Assembly: GCA_902767025.1 (NCBI GenBank)
Contig: CACXFZ010000201.1
Coordinates: 1 to 7,662, forward strand
DNA: 7,662 nucleotides
Direction: 5' to 3'
From: an uncultured Coriobacteriaceae bacterium
GTDB taxonomy: Bacteria > Actinomycetota > Coriobacteriia > Coriobacteriales > Eggerthellaceae
In this document: piece after piece, positions 1 through 7,276 of the stretch
Layout of the letters: each line of letters opens with the position of its first letter
How positions within the stretch are numbered: the first letter of the stretch is position 1
Made by a program: the position numbers and the translations under genes
Notes under the pieces: generated by a model
Seen by the model: the letters and a program-made list of their open reading frames with translations, nothing else
Databases searched by the model: none
What the model was told of the DNA's origin: nothing

Positions 1-1
1 A

Positions 2-37
2 TACGCAGAAGCAACACGACGCAGAAGGATCACCTGA
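2..37 (+). CDS. Possible C-terminal end of the upstream gene (mreD candidate)
   Basis: In the second forward frame the first 11 codons of the window read YAEATRRRRIT and end in TGA at 35-37. A basic tail ending just ahead of a PBP2 gene would fit the last residues of MreD, the membrane protein that normally precedes mrdA in mreBCD-mrdA-rodA clusters. The support is only positional: the stretch is too short to recognise by sequence, and its third codon positions are less G/C-rich than those of the genes downstream. The alternative is that these bases belong to the PBP2 gene, whose frame is also open across 1-60. Confidence 0.25.
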   Translation, partial: YAEATRRRRIT

Positions 38-60
38 AGTCGAAGCATCCCATCAACCAG

Positions 61-2181
61 GTGGGCACGGTGGGCGTGGTGCCGAAGAAGCAGCGCACCG
101 AAAGCTTCAGCGCCGCCAGCGCAGGCCAGCTGCCGCGCGAAGTCCAGTACGCCGGATCGCCCGGCGAGGCGCTGCGCGAGCGGTTTGTGGCCATGGGTGT
201 CTTATCGCTGGCCGTGTTCGGCGCCCTGTCGGTGAAGCTGTGGAGCATGCAGATCCTGAACGCCCAGGAATACGGGCGCAAGGCCGAGGAGAACCTGTAC
301 ACCACCGTGTACACGCCGGCGCCGCGCGGCGTGATCTACGACGCGTCGGGCATCCCGCTGGTGAAGAACCGCTCCTCGCACACCGTGCTCGCGTCGCCGG
401 ACGTGGCGCAGGACCACGACGTGATCATGCGCTTGTCGGCGCTTCTGGGCATTCCCTACGAGGTGGTGCGCCAGCGCATCCTGGACGCGTCCAGCGGCGC
501 CCAGAACAACCGCGTGGTCACCAACGACGCGAGCAGGCGCAACCTGGCCTTCATCAGCGAGCACTCGGGGGCATTCAAGGGCGTGACCACCGAGCTGCGC
601 ACCGAGCGCGTCTACCCGTTCGGCACGCTCGCGGCCCATGTGCTGGGCTACACCGGCACGGTTTCCGACGAAGAGCTCGCCACCGCCACGGAAGGGCGCC
701 AGATCCAGTCGGGCGACGTGGTGGGCAAGAGCGGCGTCGAGGCGTCCTACGACGACCTGCTGGCCGGCGACCACGGCACGCGCACCCTGCTCACCGATGC
801 GTCCGGAACGGTGCAGGAAGTGGTCTCGGTGACCGATCCCACCAGCGGCAACGACGTGTACCTGACGGTGCGCGCCCCCGTGCAGCAGGTGGCAGACGAC
901 ACGCTGCGCGCGTATGTGAGCGAAGGCACGTGTGCCGCCTCTGCCGTGGTGTGCATGGACTGCCGCGATGGGTCGATCGTGGCCATGGCGAACTATCCCA
1001 CGTACTCGCCCGAGAGCTTCGTGGGCGGCATTTCGGCCCAGGTGTGGGAGGAGTTCAACACCGAGGAGTCGCACTACCCGCTGATGAACCGCTCGATTGC
1101 CGGCACGTACCCGGCGGCGTCGACGTTCAAGGCGTTCACGGCCATGGCGGCGCTCACCGACGGCATCGCGAACGCGGGCTCGTCGTACAACTGCACGGGC
1201 ACGTGGACGGGCTTCGGCGAGAACTACCCGCAGAATTGCTGGTTGCTCACGGGCCACGGCACCCTGGACCTGATCGGCGGCATCGCCAACTCCTGCGACA
1301 CGGTGTTCTACGAGATCGCGAAGGGCTTTTTCGACCGTCGGCGCGACCTGGGCCTGGACGCCATGCAGGATTACGTGCGCCAGTACGGCTTCGGCGCGCG
1401 CACCGGCATCGACCTTTCCGGCGAGGCCGAAGGGCGCATTCCCACGGCCGACTGGAAGGCCGAGTACTTCAAGGACGCGCCCGAGGAAGGCGAATGGCAG
1501 GGCGGCGACATGTCGAACATGGTTATCGGCCAGGGCTACGTGCTGGTGACGCCGCTGCAGATCGCGTGCGGGTATTGCGGCATCGCCACCGGCACGGTCT
1601 ACAAGCCGCACGTGCTCAAGGAGGTGCGCAACTCGCTGGGCGAGGTGGTGCTCGAGCACAAGCCCGAAGTGCTGGCCACGCCCACGCAGTCGCCCAACAA
1701 CCTCAGCCTGGTCCAGGAGGGCCTGCGCCAGGTGATGACGCTCAACGACTACACGCGCTTCTTCGAAGGCGTTGATTACACGGTGGCGGGCAAGACGGGT
1801 ACCGCCGAGGTGCAGGGCAAGGAAGACTACTCCCTGTTCGCCTGCTACGCGCCCGCCGACGACCCCCATTACGTGGTGGCCATCATCTGCGAGGAGGGCC
1901 CGTCGACCGTGACGTCGGCCATCCCGATGGCAGCCGAGGTGCTCAAGGCCGCGATGGCCTACGATAGCGGCGAGCTTACCGACACCCTGCGGGCGCTGGA
2001 TGGTACCATCTACGCAGGCGAAGACGCGACCGAGGCGGACAAGCTGGCGGCCGAGCGCTCCAAGGGCGATTCGGCGGTGTTCGGCTCCGGCGTGTACGGC
2101 GATGGCGGCAGCACGCTGTCGGTGTACTCGTACTCGGGCAATTTCGGCACGTACGACGAGGGAAGCCAGAATCGGAGGTAG
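61..2181 (+). CDS. mrdA: Penicillin-binding protein 2 (class B PBP, peptidoglycan D,D-transpeptidase)
   Basis: Class B PBP that cross-links peptidoglycan stem peptides during cell elongation, working with RodA outside the membrane. Seen from the GTG at 61: a cytoplasmic N-terminus, one membrane segment at about residues 42-63, and a dimerisation/pedestal domain that begins near residue 85 and carries RGVIYD at 89-94. The transpeptidase domain has all three active-site motifs: STFK at 354-357 (nucleophile S354), SCD at 411-413 in the SxN position, and KTGTA at 578-582. SCD is common in PBP2. At 706 residues it is longer than E. coli PBP2 (633), partly because of a Gly/Ser/Tyr-rich tail. The start is uncertain. 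GTG at 61 has no clear ribosome site; GTG at 70 has AGGTG at 59-63 six bases before it; and the frame is open to the window edge, so the true start could lie upstream. rodA follows after 15 bases. The family is secure; PBP2 rather than a sporulation paralogue is inferred from the RodA partner. Confidence 0.95.
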   Translation: MGTVGVVPKKQRTESFSAASAGQLPREVQYAGSPGEALRERFVAMGVLSLAVFGALSVKLWSMQILNAQEYGRKAEENLYTTVYTPAPRGVIYDASGIPLVKNRSSHTVLASPDVAQDHDVIMRLSALLGIPYEVVRQRILDASSGAQNNRVVTNDASRRNLAFISEHSGAFKGVTTELRTERVYPFGTLAAHVLGYTGTVSDEELATATEGRQIQSGDVVGKSGVEASYDDLLAGDHGTRTLLTDASGTVQEVVSVTDPTSGNDVYLTVRAPVQQVADDTLRAYVSEGTCAASAVVCMDCRDGSIVAMANYPTYSPESFVGGISAQVWEEFNTEESHYPLMNRSIAGTYPAASTFKAFTAMAALTDGIANAGSSYNCTGTWTGFGENYPQNCWLLTGHGTLDLIGGIANSCDTVFYEIAKGFFDRRRDLGLDAMQDYVRQYGFGARTGIDLSGEAEGRIPTADWKAEYFKDAPEEGEWQGGDMSNMVIGQGYVLVTPLQIACGYCGIATGTVYKPHVLKEVRNSLGEVVLEHKPEVLATPTQSPNNLSLVQEGLRQVMTLNDYTRFFEGVDYTVAGKTGTAEVQGKEDYSLFACYAPADDPHYVVAIICEEGPSTVTSAIPMAAEVLKAAMAYDSGELTDTLRALDGTIYAGEDATEADKLAAERSKGDSAVFGSGVYGDGGSTLSVYSYSGNFGTYDEGSQNRR

Positions 2182-2196
2182 CGCAAGGCGACGGTC

Positions 2197-3387
2197 ATGA
2201 GCACGCAACGGATGCAACAGATCTCCTCGTTGGCGACCGCCGATGCACAGGTGGCGGCGGCCACGCGCCCGCGCAGGTTCAAGTACGTCAACCTGCCGTT
2301 TCTGGCCGTGGTGTTCGCACTGGCCGCCTACGGCCTGATCGTGGTGTATTCGGCCACGGCGTTCAACGACAACTACAGCTTCATGCGCCAGGCGGCCGTG
2401 GTGGGCATGGGCGCTCTGGCGATGCTGTTGCTGCTGCGCTTCGATTACCACCAGCTTTCGGGCTACCTGACGCTGTTCATCATCGTGAACGTGGTGCTCA
2501 TATTGATGCCGCACCTGCCCATCATCGGCCTGGAATCGAAGGGCGCCACGTCGTGGGTGTCGATAGCGGGCGTGTCGTTCCAACCGGGCGAGTTCGCCAA
2601 ACTCACGGTGATCCTGCTGGACGCCAGCGTGATGGCGCGCTACGGCGGCAAGCTGGACAGCGTGAAGGAGTACCTGAAATCGCTCATGATCATGGCCATC
2701 CCGTTCGTGTGCATCATGACGCAGCCCGACCTGGGCACGGGTTTGGTGTACCTGTTCATCGCGGGCGTGGCGCTGATCGTGGGCGGTGCCAAGCCGCGGT
2801 TCATCATCGTTACGGTGGTGGCAATCGTCGTGGCGGTGGTGTCGCTGTTCATGCTCGACCCCGTGCTCGACGAGGCGCTGGGCAAGGACGTGCTGCTCAA
2901 GGAATACCAACGGGCGCGCCTGCTGGTGTTCCTGGACAACAGCTACGATCCCACCGGGGACGGCTACAACCTGCAGCAGGCCCAGATCGCCATCGGCTCG
3001 GGCGGCCTGTTCGGCAAGGGCTACATGAACGCTGGGCAGTCCACGCTGGGGTATTTGCCCGAAGCGCCCACCGACTTCATCTTCTGCGTGCTGGCCGAAG
3101 AGCTGGGTTTCGTGGGTGCGATGCTGTTGCTGCTGCTGTACGCCGCGCTGCTGTTCATCTGCTTCTCGATCGCGTATTCCGCAAACGACCTGTTCGGCAC
3201 CGTCATCGTCATGTGCATCGCCGGCATGTGGCTGTTCCAGATACTCGAAAACATCGGCATGACGTGCGGCTTGATGCCCATCACGGGCATTCCGCTGCCG
3301 TTCGTGAGCTACGGTTCGTCGTTCATGTTGGTGAATTTCATATTGCTGGGGTTCGTGGGCTCTGTCTGGGCGCATAATGGTCACTGA
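2197..3387 (+). CDS. rodA: RodA, SEDS-family peptidoglycan glycosyltransferase
   Basis: Polytopic membrane enzyme that polymerises lipid II into glycan strands and pairs with PBP2 in the elongasome. The 396-residue protein starts with about 30 polar residues, followed by many hydrophobic segments from about residue 33 to the end. SEDS hallmarks are visible: QPGEFAKL at 129-136 (E132 and K135), QPDLGTG at 176-182, a GSGGLFGKGY loop, PTDFIF at 291-296, then EELGFVG, and PFVSYGSS at 368-375 near the C-terminus. D293 aligns with the catalytic aspartate known from RodA (D262 in E. coli, D280 in B. subtilis). The TDFIF context and the PBP2 gene 15 bases upstream favour RodA over FtsW. The ATG at 2197 has AAGG at 2185-2188 as a modest ribosome site; a GGAGG at 2174-2178 inside the end of mrdA is rather far away. 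Length and motifs look intact. Confidence 0.95.
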   Translation: MSTQRMQQISSLATADAQVAAATRPRRFKYVNLPFLAVVFALAAYGLIVVYSATAFNDNYSFMRQAAVVGMGALAMLLLLRFDYHQLSGYLTLFIIVNVVLILMPHLPIIGLESKGATSWVSIAGVSFQPGEFAKLTVILLDASVMARYGGKLDSVKEYLKSLMIMAIPFVCIMTQPDLGTGLVYLFIAGVALIVGGAKPRFIIVTVVAIVVAVVSLFMLDPVLDEALGKDVLLKEYQRARLLVFLDNSYDPTGDGYNLQQAQIAIGSGGLFGKGYMNAGQSTLGYLPEAPTDFIFCVLAEELGFVGAMLLLLLYAALLFICFSIAYSANDLFGTVIVMCIAGMWLFQILENIGMTCGLMPITGIPLPFVSYGSSFMLVNFILLGFVGSVWAHNGH

Positions 3388-3410
3388 TCGACGTATGAGC
3401 CTGTTTGCGA

Positions 3411-3420
3411 AGGAAAGGAA
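3411..3420 (+). promoter_or_regulatory. Ribosome binding site that fixes the start of the DUF697 gene
   Basis: AGGAAAGGAA lies six to seven bases before ATG 3426. It decides against the in-frame TTG at 3405, which would add seven residues and place this purine run inside the coding region. Confidence 0.7.
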
Positions 3421-3425
3421 CCGTC

Positions 3426-4652
3426 ATGGGTCTGCCTATCGACATTAAAGACGTGATGAATGCGGCAACCGACATCGACACGGCGCGCATGATGCCCGTG
3501 AGCGTCATCGTGCTGGAGGATGAAACGGCACCCGACGACATCAGGCAGCTGGTGCGTTCGCTGTTCGAGACCGAGGCCGACAACGCGCTGGTCAACTTCG
3601 TGACCTACGGCAAGCAGGTTCCGACGGTGCCCGCAGGCACCGACCTGGCCGTGTTGGTGGCCGGATTCTCGGAGCAGACGGGGGCCATCGCCAAGCAGTC
3701 GCGCAGGGTGGGGGTTCCCGCACTGACCGTCACCACGCTGCCCGACATCGTCATGAGCCTGGCCAAGGCGGCCCGCACGCCGCTGCTGGCCGCGGACGTG
3801 GCCTCGCCCCTGGCGGAGGAGCCCCTGTTCGCCAACGACGACGTCGACCAGGAAGACATCGTGCCCGCATCCCTCGTTGCCACGGGCGAAGAGCCCTACG
3901 AGCTCGACGAGGCGCGCGAGGACCAGCTGTGCAGCCGCATGGGCAGGTGGATCGTCGACACGTTCAAGGACAAGCGCCTTGCCTTCGCGCTGTGCTTCCC
4001 GTTCGTGCGCCGTCCGCTCGCGCTCGAGTGCGTGAACGCCACGTCGGTGCAGAACGCCGGCATCGGCGCCGTGATGTTCATCCCCGGTGCGGACATGCCC
4101 ATCATGACGGCCAACCAGGCCAAGATGCTGCTTCAGATCGCCGCCGCCTACGGGCAGAAGATGGGACCCGAACGCATCAAGGAGCTGGCCGGCGTTGTCG
4201 GTGGCGCCTTCGCGTTGCGCGCCGTCGCCCGCCAGGCACTGTCGGTGGTCCCCATCGGCGGCTGGATCATCAAGGGCGGCATCGGCTACATGGGCACGCA
4301 GGCCATGGGCCGGGCGGCCATCGTGTACTTCGAGCAGACGGTGGGTGAGGGCCATGCCGTGCAAGACGCCCTGGACGCCGCCAAGGCCGAAGCGGAGCGC
4401 GTGGGCGACTTGCTCGCAGACGCGTCCAGCCCCGGCGAGGCGATGAGCCGTCTGGCGGGCTCGTACGGCGCGCGCATCGCGGCCAGTGCCCGTCGCGCGG
4501 TGAAGAACGCCATTCCCGTGGTGAAGAACACCGTGCCGACCGTGAAGGAAGCGGTCGACAACATCGCCGAGGCGGCTGGTGTGGATCCTTCCGAGGTCGC
4601 CAAGAAGGCCGCCAAGTCGGCCTGGGACGCCTACCGCAGCAAGAAGGCGTAA
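3426..4652 (+). CDS. Uncharacterised DUF697-domain protein with a P-loop-less GTPase-like N-terminus
   Basis: 408 residues; function unknown. The C-terminal half matches DUF697 at about residues 209-303: two Gly/Ala-rich hydrophobic stretches, the first with GAVMFIPGADMP, the second with VPIGGWIIKGGIGYMGTQAMG. Known DUF697 proteins are often Era-like GTPases or membrane-associated proteins. Here the N-terminal region shows alternating strands such as VSVIVL at 25-30, DLAVLVAGF at 73-81 and VPALTVTTLPD at 97-107, which could be a GTPase-like fold. However, no GxxxxGK[ST] P-loop follows the first strand and no clear NKxD is seen, so nucleotide binding is doubtful. An acidic linker spans about residues 130-170. 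The lysine-rich tail contains three 7-residue repeats. The start at 3426 has a good ribosome site. It lies 38 bases after rodA and 7 before the radical SAM gene, so it is probably cotranscribed. A role at the membrane or with the elongasome is inference from position only. Confidence 0.85.
   Translation: MGLPIDIKDVMNAATDIDTARMMPVSVIVLEDETAPDDIRQLVRSLFETEADNALVNFVTYGKQVPTVPAGTDLAVLVAGFSEQTGAIAKQSRRVGVPALTVTTLPDIVMSLAKAARTPLLAADVASPLAEEPLFANDDVDQEDIVPASLVATGEEPYELDEAREDQLCSRMGRWIVDTFKDKRLAFALCFPFVRRPLALECVNATSVQNAGIGAVMFIPGADMPIMTANQAKMLLQIAAAYGQKMGPERIKELAGVVGGAFALRAVARQALSVVPIGGWIIKGGIGYMGTQAMGRAAIVYFEQTVGEGHAVQDALDAAKAEAERVGDLLADASSPGEAMSRLAGSYGARIAASARRAVKNAIPVVKNTVPTVKEAVDNIAEAAGVDPSEVAKKAAKSAWDAYRSKKA
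4497..4559 (+). repeat. Three 21-base in-frame repeats coding a heptad-like tail
   Basis: Three consecutive units encode AVKNAIP, VVKNTVP and TVKEAVD (residues 358-378 of the DUF697 protein). The first two share most bases; the third is diverged. The pattern is amphipathic, with valine/isoleucine and lysine at fixed places and proline ending the first two units. It could be a membrane-lying or oligomerising helix segment, but this is inference. Confidence 0.6.
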
Positions 4653-4659
4653 ACCTGCG

Positions 4660-6567
4660 ATGAAAAACCTCTGGCCCCAACTTGCAGCATTGCTGCCTCA
4701 GGCAGCGCGCCCTGTGCGCTACATCGACCACGAATTGGGAGCGGTGCACCGCTCGGCAGAAGACAGCGACGACGATGCGTCGTTGTGCATGGTCTATCCC
4801 GACACGTACGAACTCGGCCAGGCCAACCAGGCCATCCGCATCCTGGTCAACGCCGTGAACGCGGCCCCGGGCATGTTTGCGGAGCGTTCGTTTCTGCCCG
4901 ACGCGCAGTTCGCCGACGTCATGCGCGAAGCGGGGTTGCCGCTGTTCAGCCTGGAAAGCTGCGCGCCCTTGAGCGAATTCGACTGCGTGGGCATCACGCT
5001 GCCGCACGAGCTGGCGGCAAGCAACGTGCTCGAGACGCTGGACCTGGCGGGGCTTCCGGTGCGCTCCGCCGACCGAGGCGATGGGGATCCGATCGTGCTG
5101 GCGGGCGGGCCGTGCTCGTACAACCCCGAGCCCTACGCGCCCTTCGTCGACTGCTTCTGCATCGGCGAGGGCGAGGAATGGATATCGGAAGCGGTGGGGA
5201 CCGTTGGCCGCGCGCGGCGCCAGGGCCTTTCGCGCCAGGCGCTGCTCGAGCAGCTGGCGGACATCCCCGGCAGCTACGTGCCCAGCCTGTACGAGCCCGT
5301 CGACGCCGAACGCCAGCAGGAGGCGGGTGCTATGGTGCAGCCCGCCAACCCCCATGCTCCCGCCGTGGTGAACAAGCGCGTGTGGGACGGGTTCGCCTCG
5401 TCGAGCGGCTGGGAGCCGTGCGTGGTTCCCTTCGCCGACCTGATTCACGACCGGCTGAACGTCGAGATCCTGCGCGGCTGTTCGCGCGGGTGCCGGTTCT
5501 GCCAAGCGGGCATGACCTACCGTCCGGTGCGCGAGCGCAGCTCCGACAACATCGTGGATGCCGTGCGACAGGGTCTGGCGGCCACTGGCTACGACGAAGT
5601 GAGCCTGACGTCGCTTTCCACCACCGATCATTCCGAGATCGAGCAGATACTGGTGCGCCTGCAAGACGAGCTGCGCGGCACGGGCGTGCGCGTGTCGGTT
5701 CCCTCGCAGCGCCTGGACGCGTTCGGCACGGCCATGGCGAGCCTGGTGGCCGGGGAGAAACGCGGCGGCCTGACGTTCGCCCCCGAAGCGGGCACGCAGC
5801 GGCTGCGCGACGTCATCAACAAGAACGTGACCGAGCAGGACGTGATGAGCGCCGTGGCGGCGGCCTTCGAAGCCGGCTGGCGCACCTGCAAGCTGTACTT
5901 CATGATCGGCCTGCCCACGGAAACCGACGACGACATCAAGGGCATCGCGAGCCTGACGCAGCGCCTCTACGACATGGTGCGCACGATGGTGCCCGAAAAG
6001 CAGGTGAACCGCATCCAGTTCAACGTGTCGTGCGCGCTGTTCGTGCCCAAGGCCCAGACGCCGTTCCAATGGTGCGGCCAGATCGCCCCCGAGGAAGCGC
6101 TGCGACGCGTGCAGCTGCTGCGAAACTCGGTGAAGTACAAGGCCGTCCGCGTGAACTGGCACGACCCCAAGACGAGCTTCGTGGAGGCCGTGATGAGCCG
6201 CGGCGGCAGGGAGTGCGCCGATCTGCTCGAAGGGGCGTGGCGCCGGGGTGCGCGGTTCGATGCATGGACCGAGCACTTCCGCGAGGACGCCTGGCGCGAC
6301 GCGGCGGATGCGTGCGGCATCGACGTCGCGGCGGTTGCGCAGCGCACCTTCGACACCGACGAGGTGCTTCCGTGGCAGCACATCAGCTGCGGGGTGAGCC
6401 TGCGCTACCTGAAGAAGGAATACGAGCGGGCGCTGAACGAGACCGTCACGCCCGACTGCTCGTTCGGCGCGTGCACGGGCTGCGGCCTGTGCGACGACCT
6501 GGGAACGCAGGTGGTCACCAGCAAGCCGCGCCAGCTGAAAGGGCAGGGGGTGGACGATGAGCGCTAA
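4660..6567 (+). CDS. TIGR03960-type radical SAM protein with B12-binding-like N-terminus
   Basis: 635-residue radical SAM protein; substrate unknown. The N-terminal part (about residues 15-200) has the family blocks PVRYIDHELG, YPDTYELG, GLPLFSLES, DLAGLPVRSADR, AGGPCSYNPEP and IGEGEE, which resemble a B12-binding fold but lack an obvious DxHxxG cobalamin motif. The radical SAM core follows, with C274, C278 and C281 in CSRGCRFC as ligands of the 4Fe-4S cluster that cleaves S-adenosylmethionine, then SLTSLSTTDHSEI, FAPEAGTQRLRDVINKN and YFMIGLPTETDDD. The C-terminus carries C600, C605, C608 and C611, a possible second iron-sulfur or metal site. Longer in-frame starts (from GTG 4579) would run inside the DUF697 gene; ATG 4660 gives the family's normal N-terminus and sits 7 bases after the previous stop, with only a weak AAGG at 4644-4647. 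The next gene overlaps by 11 bases. Family confidence is high; reaction unknown. Confidence 0.92.
   Translation: MKNLWPQLAALLPQAARPVRYIDHELGAVHRSAEDSDDDASLCMVYPDTYELGQANQAIRILVNAVNAAPGMFAERSFLPDAQFADVMREAGLPLFSLESCAPLSEFDCVGITLPHELAASNVLETLDLAGLPVRSADRGDGDPIVLAGGPCSYNPEPYAPFVDCFCIGEGEEWISEAVGTVGRARRQGLSRQALLEQLADIPGSYVPSLYEPVDAERQQEAGAMVQPANPHAPAVVNKRVWDGFASSSGWEPCVVPFADLIHDRLNVEILRGCSRGCRFCQAGMTYRPVRERSSDNIVDAVRQGLAATGYDEVSLTSLSTTDHSEIEQILVRLQDELRGTGVRVSVPSQRLDAFGTAMASLVAGEKRGGLTFAPEAGTQRLRDVINKNVTEQDVMSAVAAAFEAGWRTCKLYFMIGLPTETDDDIKGIASLTQRLYDMVRTMVPEKQVNRIQFNVSCALFVPKAQTPFQWCGQIAPEEALRRVQLLRNSVKYKAVRVNWHDPKTSFVEAVMSRGGRECADLLEGAWRRGARFDAWTEHFREDAWRDAADACGIDVAAVAQRTFDTDEVLPWQHISCGVSLRYLKKEYERALNETVTPDCSFGACTGCGLCDDLGTQVVTSKPRQLKGQGVDDER
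6545..6553 (+). promoter_or_regulatory. Ribosome binding site of the DUF2344 gene inside the radical SAM gene
   Basis: The purine-rich AGGGGGTGG ends three bases before ATG 6557, with its AGGGGG core about six bases away. It lies within the last codons of the upstream gene, so the start codon is used before the upstream stop at 6565, consistent with translational coupling. Confidence 0.6.
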
Positions 6568-7276
6568 CGATCCGATTGAGGGCGGCGCCCAGGAGGCCCT
6601 GCCGTTTTTGCCCGAAGACGCGTTTCGCCCGAAGCAGCCCGAGGAGCTGTACCGTCTGCGCATCGTGTACCACAAGCGCGGACGGCTGGCCCTGCTTTCG
6701 CACCTGGAGGTGCTGCGCGCGATGGAGCGCACCGTGCGCCGCGCCGGCCTGCCGTTCGCGGTCACGCAGGGGTTCAGCCCGCATATGAAGACGTCGTTCG
6801 GCTCCGCCCTGCCCGTAGGGGTAGGGGGTTGGAGCGAGATGTTCGACGTCTTCCTGACGTCGTTCGTTGACGTGAACCTGGCGCTCGACCGGTTGCGGCA
6901 GGCGAGTGTGGCCGACCTGATGGTGGAAAGCTGCGAGTACGTGGACGTGCGCTCGGCGGCGCCGAACGTGCAGTTCCCGATATCGGTCTACGAGGTGGTG
7001 CTCGATTCCGAGCCGGGCGAGCTGCAGGTGCCCGAGTCCGTGACGGTGGTGAAGAAGGGCAAGGAACGCAACCTGGTCGTGTCGGACTACCTGCTCGACG
7101 CTCCCGAGGTCAAGGGATGCGAGATCGCGTTTTCGCTCGTGGTGCGCCAGACGGGCAGCCTGCGCCCCGACGTGTTCACGGCCGCGCTGCTGGCCGGGTC
7201 GAACGCCAAAGTCGAGACCATCACGCGCGTGCGCCAGATGCCCGATCCGTTCTCGATTCCGATGGACGACCTATAG
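6557..7276 (+). CDS. DUF2344 / TIGR03936 radical SAM-linked protein
   Basis: 239 residues, a normal length for the family. The diagnostic block lies near residues 32-95: YRLRIVYHKRGRLALLSHLE, then RAMERTVRRAGLPFAVTQGF, then SPHMKTSFGSALPVGVGGWSE. This is the usual pattern of an arginine/lysine-rich start, a SHLE/SHLD motif, RRAGLP and GFSPH. The first 30 residues are a poorly conserved acidic/proline-containing lead. Members of this family are known to be encoded beside, or fused to, TIGR03960 radical SAM proteins, as here, where the two genes overlap by 11 bases. It has no catalytic motif I recognise; a role as substrate-binding or accessory subunit of the radical SAM protein is inference. 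It appears to be the last gene of the operon in this window, as the next 224 bases have no convincing coding region and a terminator-like hairpin follows. Confidence 0.92.
   Translation: MSANDPIEGGAQEALPFLPEDAFRPKQPEELYRLRIVYHKRGRLALLSHLEVLRAMERTVRRAGLPFAVTQGFSPHMKTSFGSALPVGVGGWSEMFDVFLTSFVDVNLALDRLRQASVADLMVESCEYVDVRSAAPNVQFPISVYEVVLDSEPGELQVPESVTVVKKGKERNLVVSDYLLDAPEVKGCEIAFSLVVRQTGSLRPDVFTAALLAGSNAKVETITRVRQMPDPFSIPMDDL

Noticed and set aside
26..34. AGGATCACC resembles the conserved 3' end of 16S rRNA
   Set aside because: Only a short match with no other rRNA sequence around it; coincidence near a coding boundary.
240..1775. A long forward open frame overlapping mrdA in another frame
   Set aside because: Arg/Gly/His-rich product without motifs; the frame of mrdA carries all active-site motifs.
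202..3384. A very long minus-strand open frame (over 1,000 codons) opposite mrdA and rodA
   Set aside because: Its product is rich in His, Arg, Gln and Ala with no recognisable domain, and it spans two genes with clear catalytic motifs. Long antisense frames are expected opposite G+C-rich codon usage.
3395..3448. A 17-codon open frame between rodA and the DUF697 gene that could be a leader peptide
   Set aside because: No ribosome site before its ATG, no regulatory codon run, no attenuator hairpin, and it overlaps the next gene's start.
4270..6765. A long minus-strand open frame opposite the DUF697, radical SAM and DUF2344 genes
   Set aside because: Same composition artefact; it crosses three well-supported forward genes and shows no domain.
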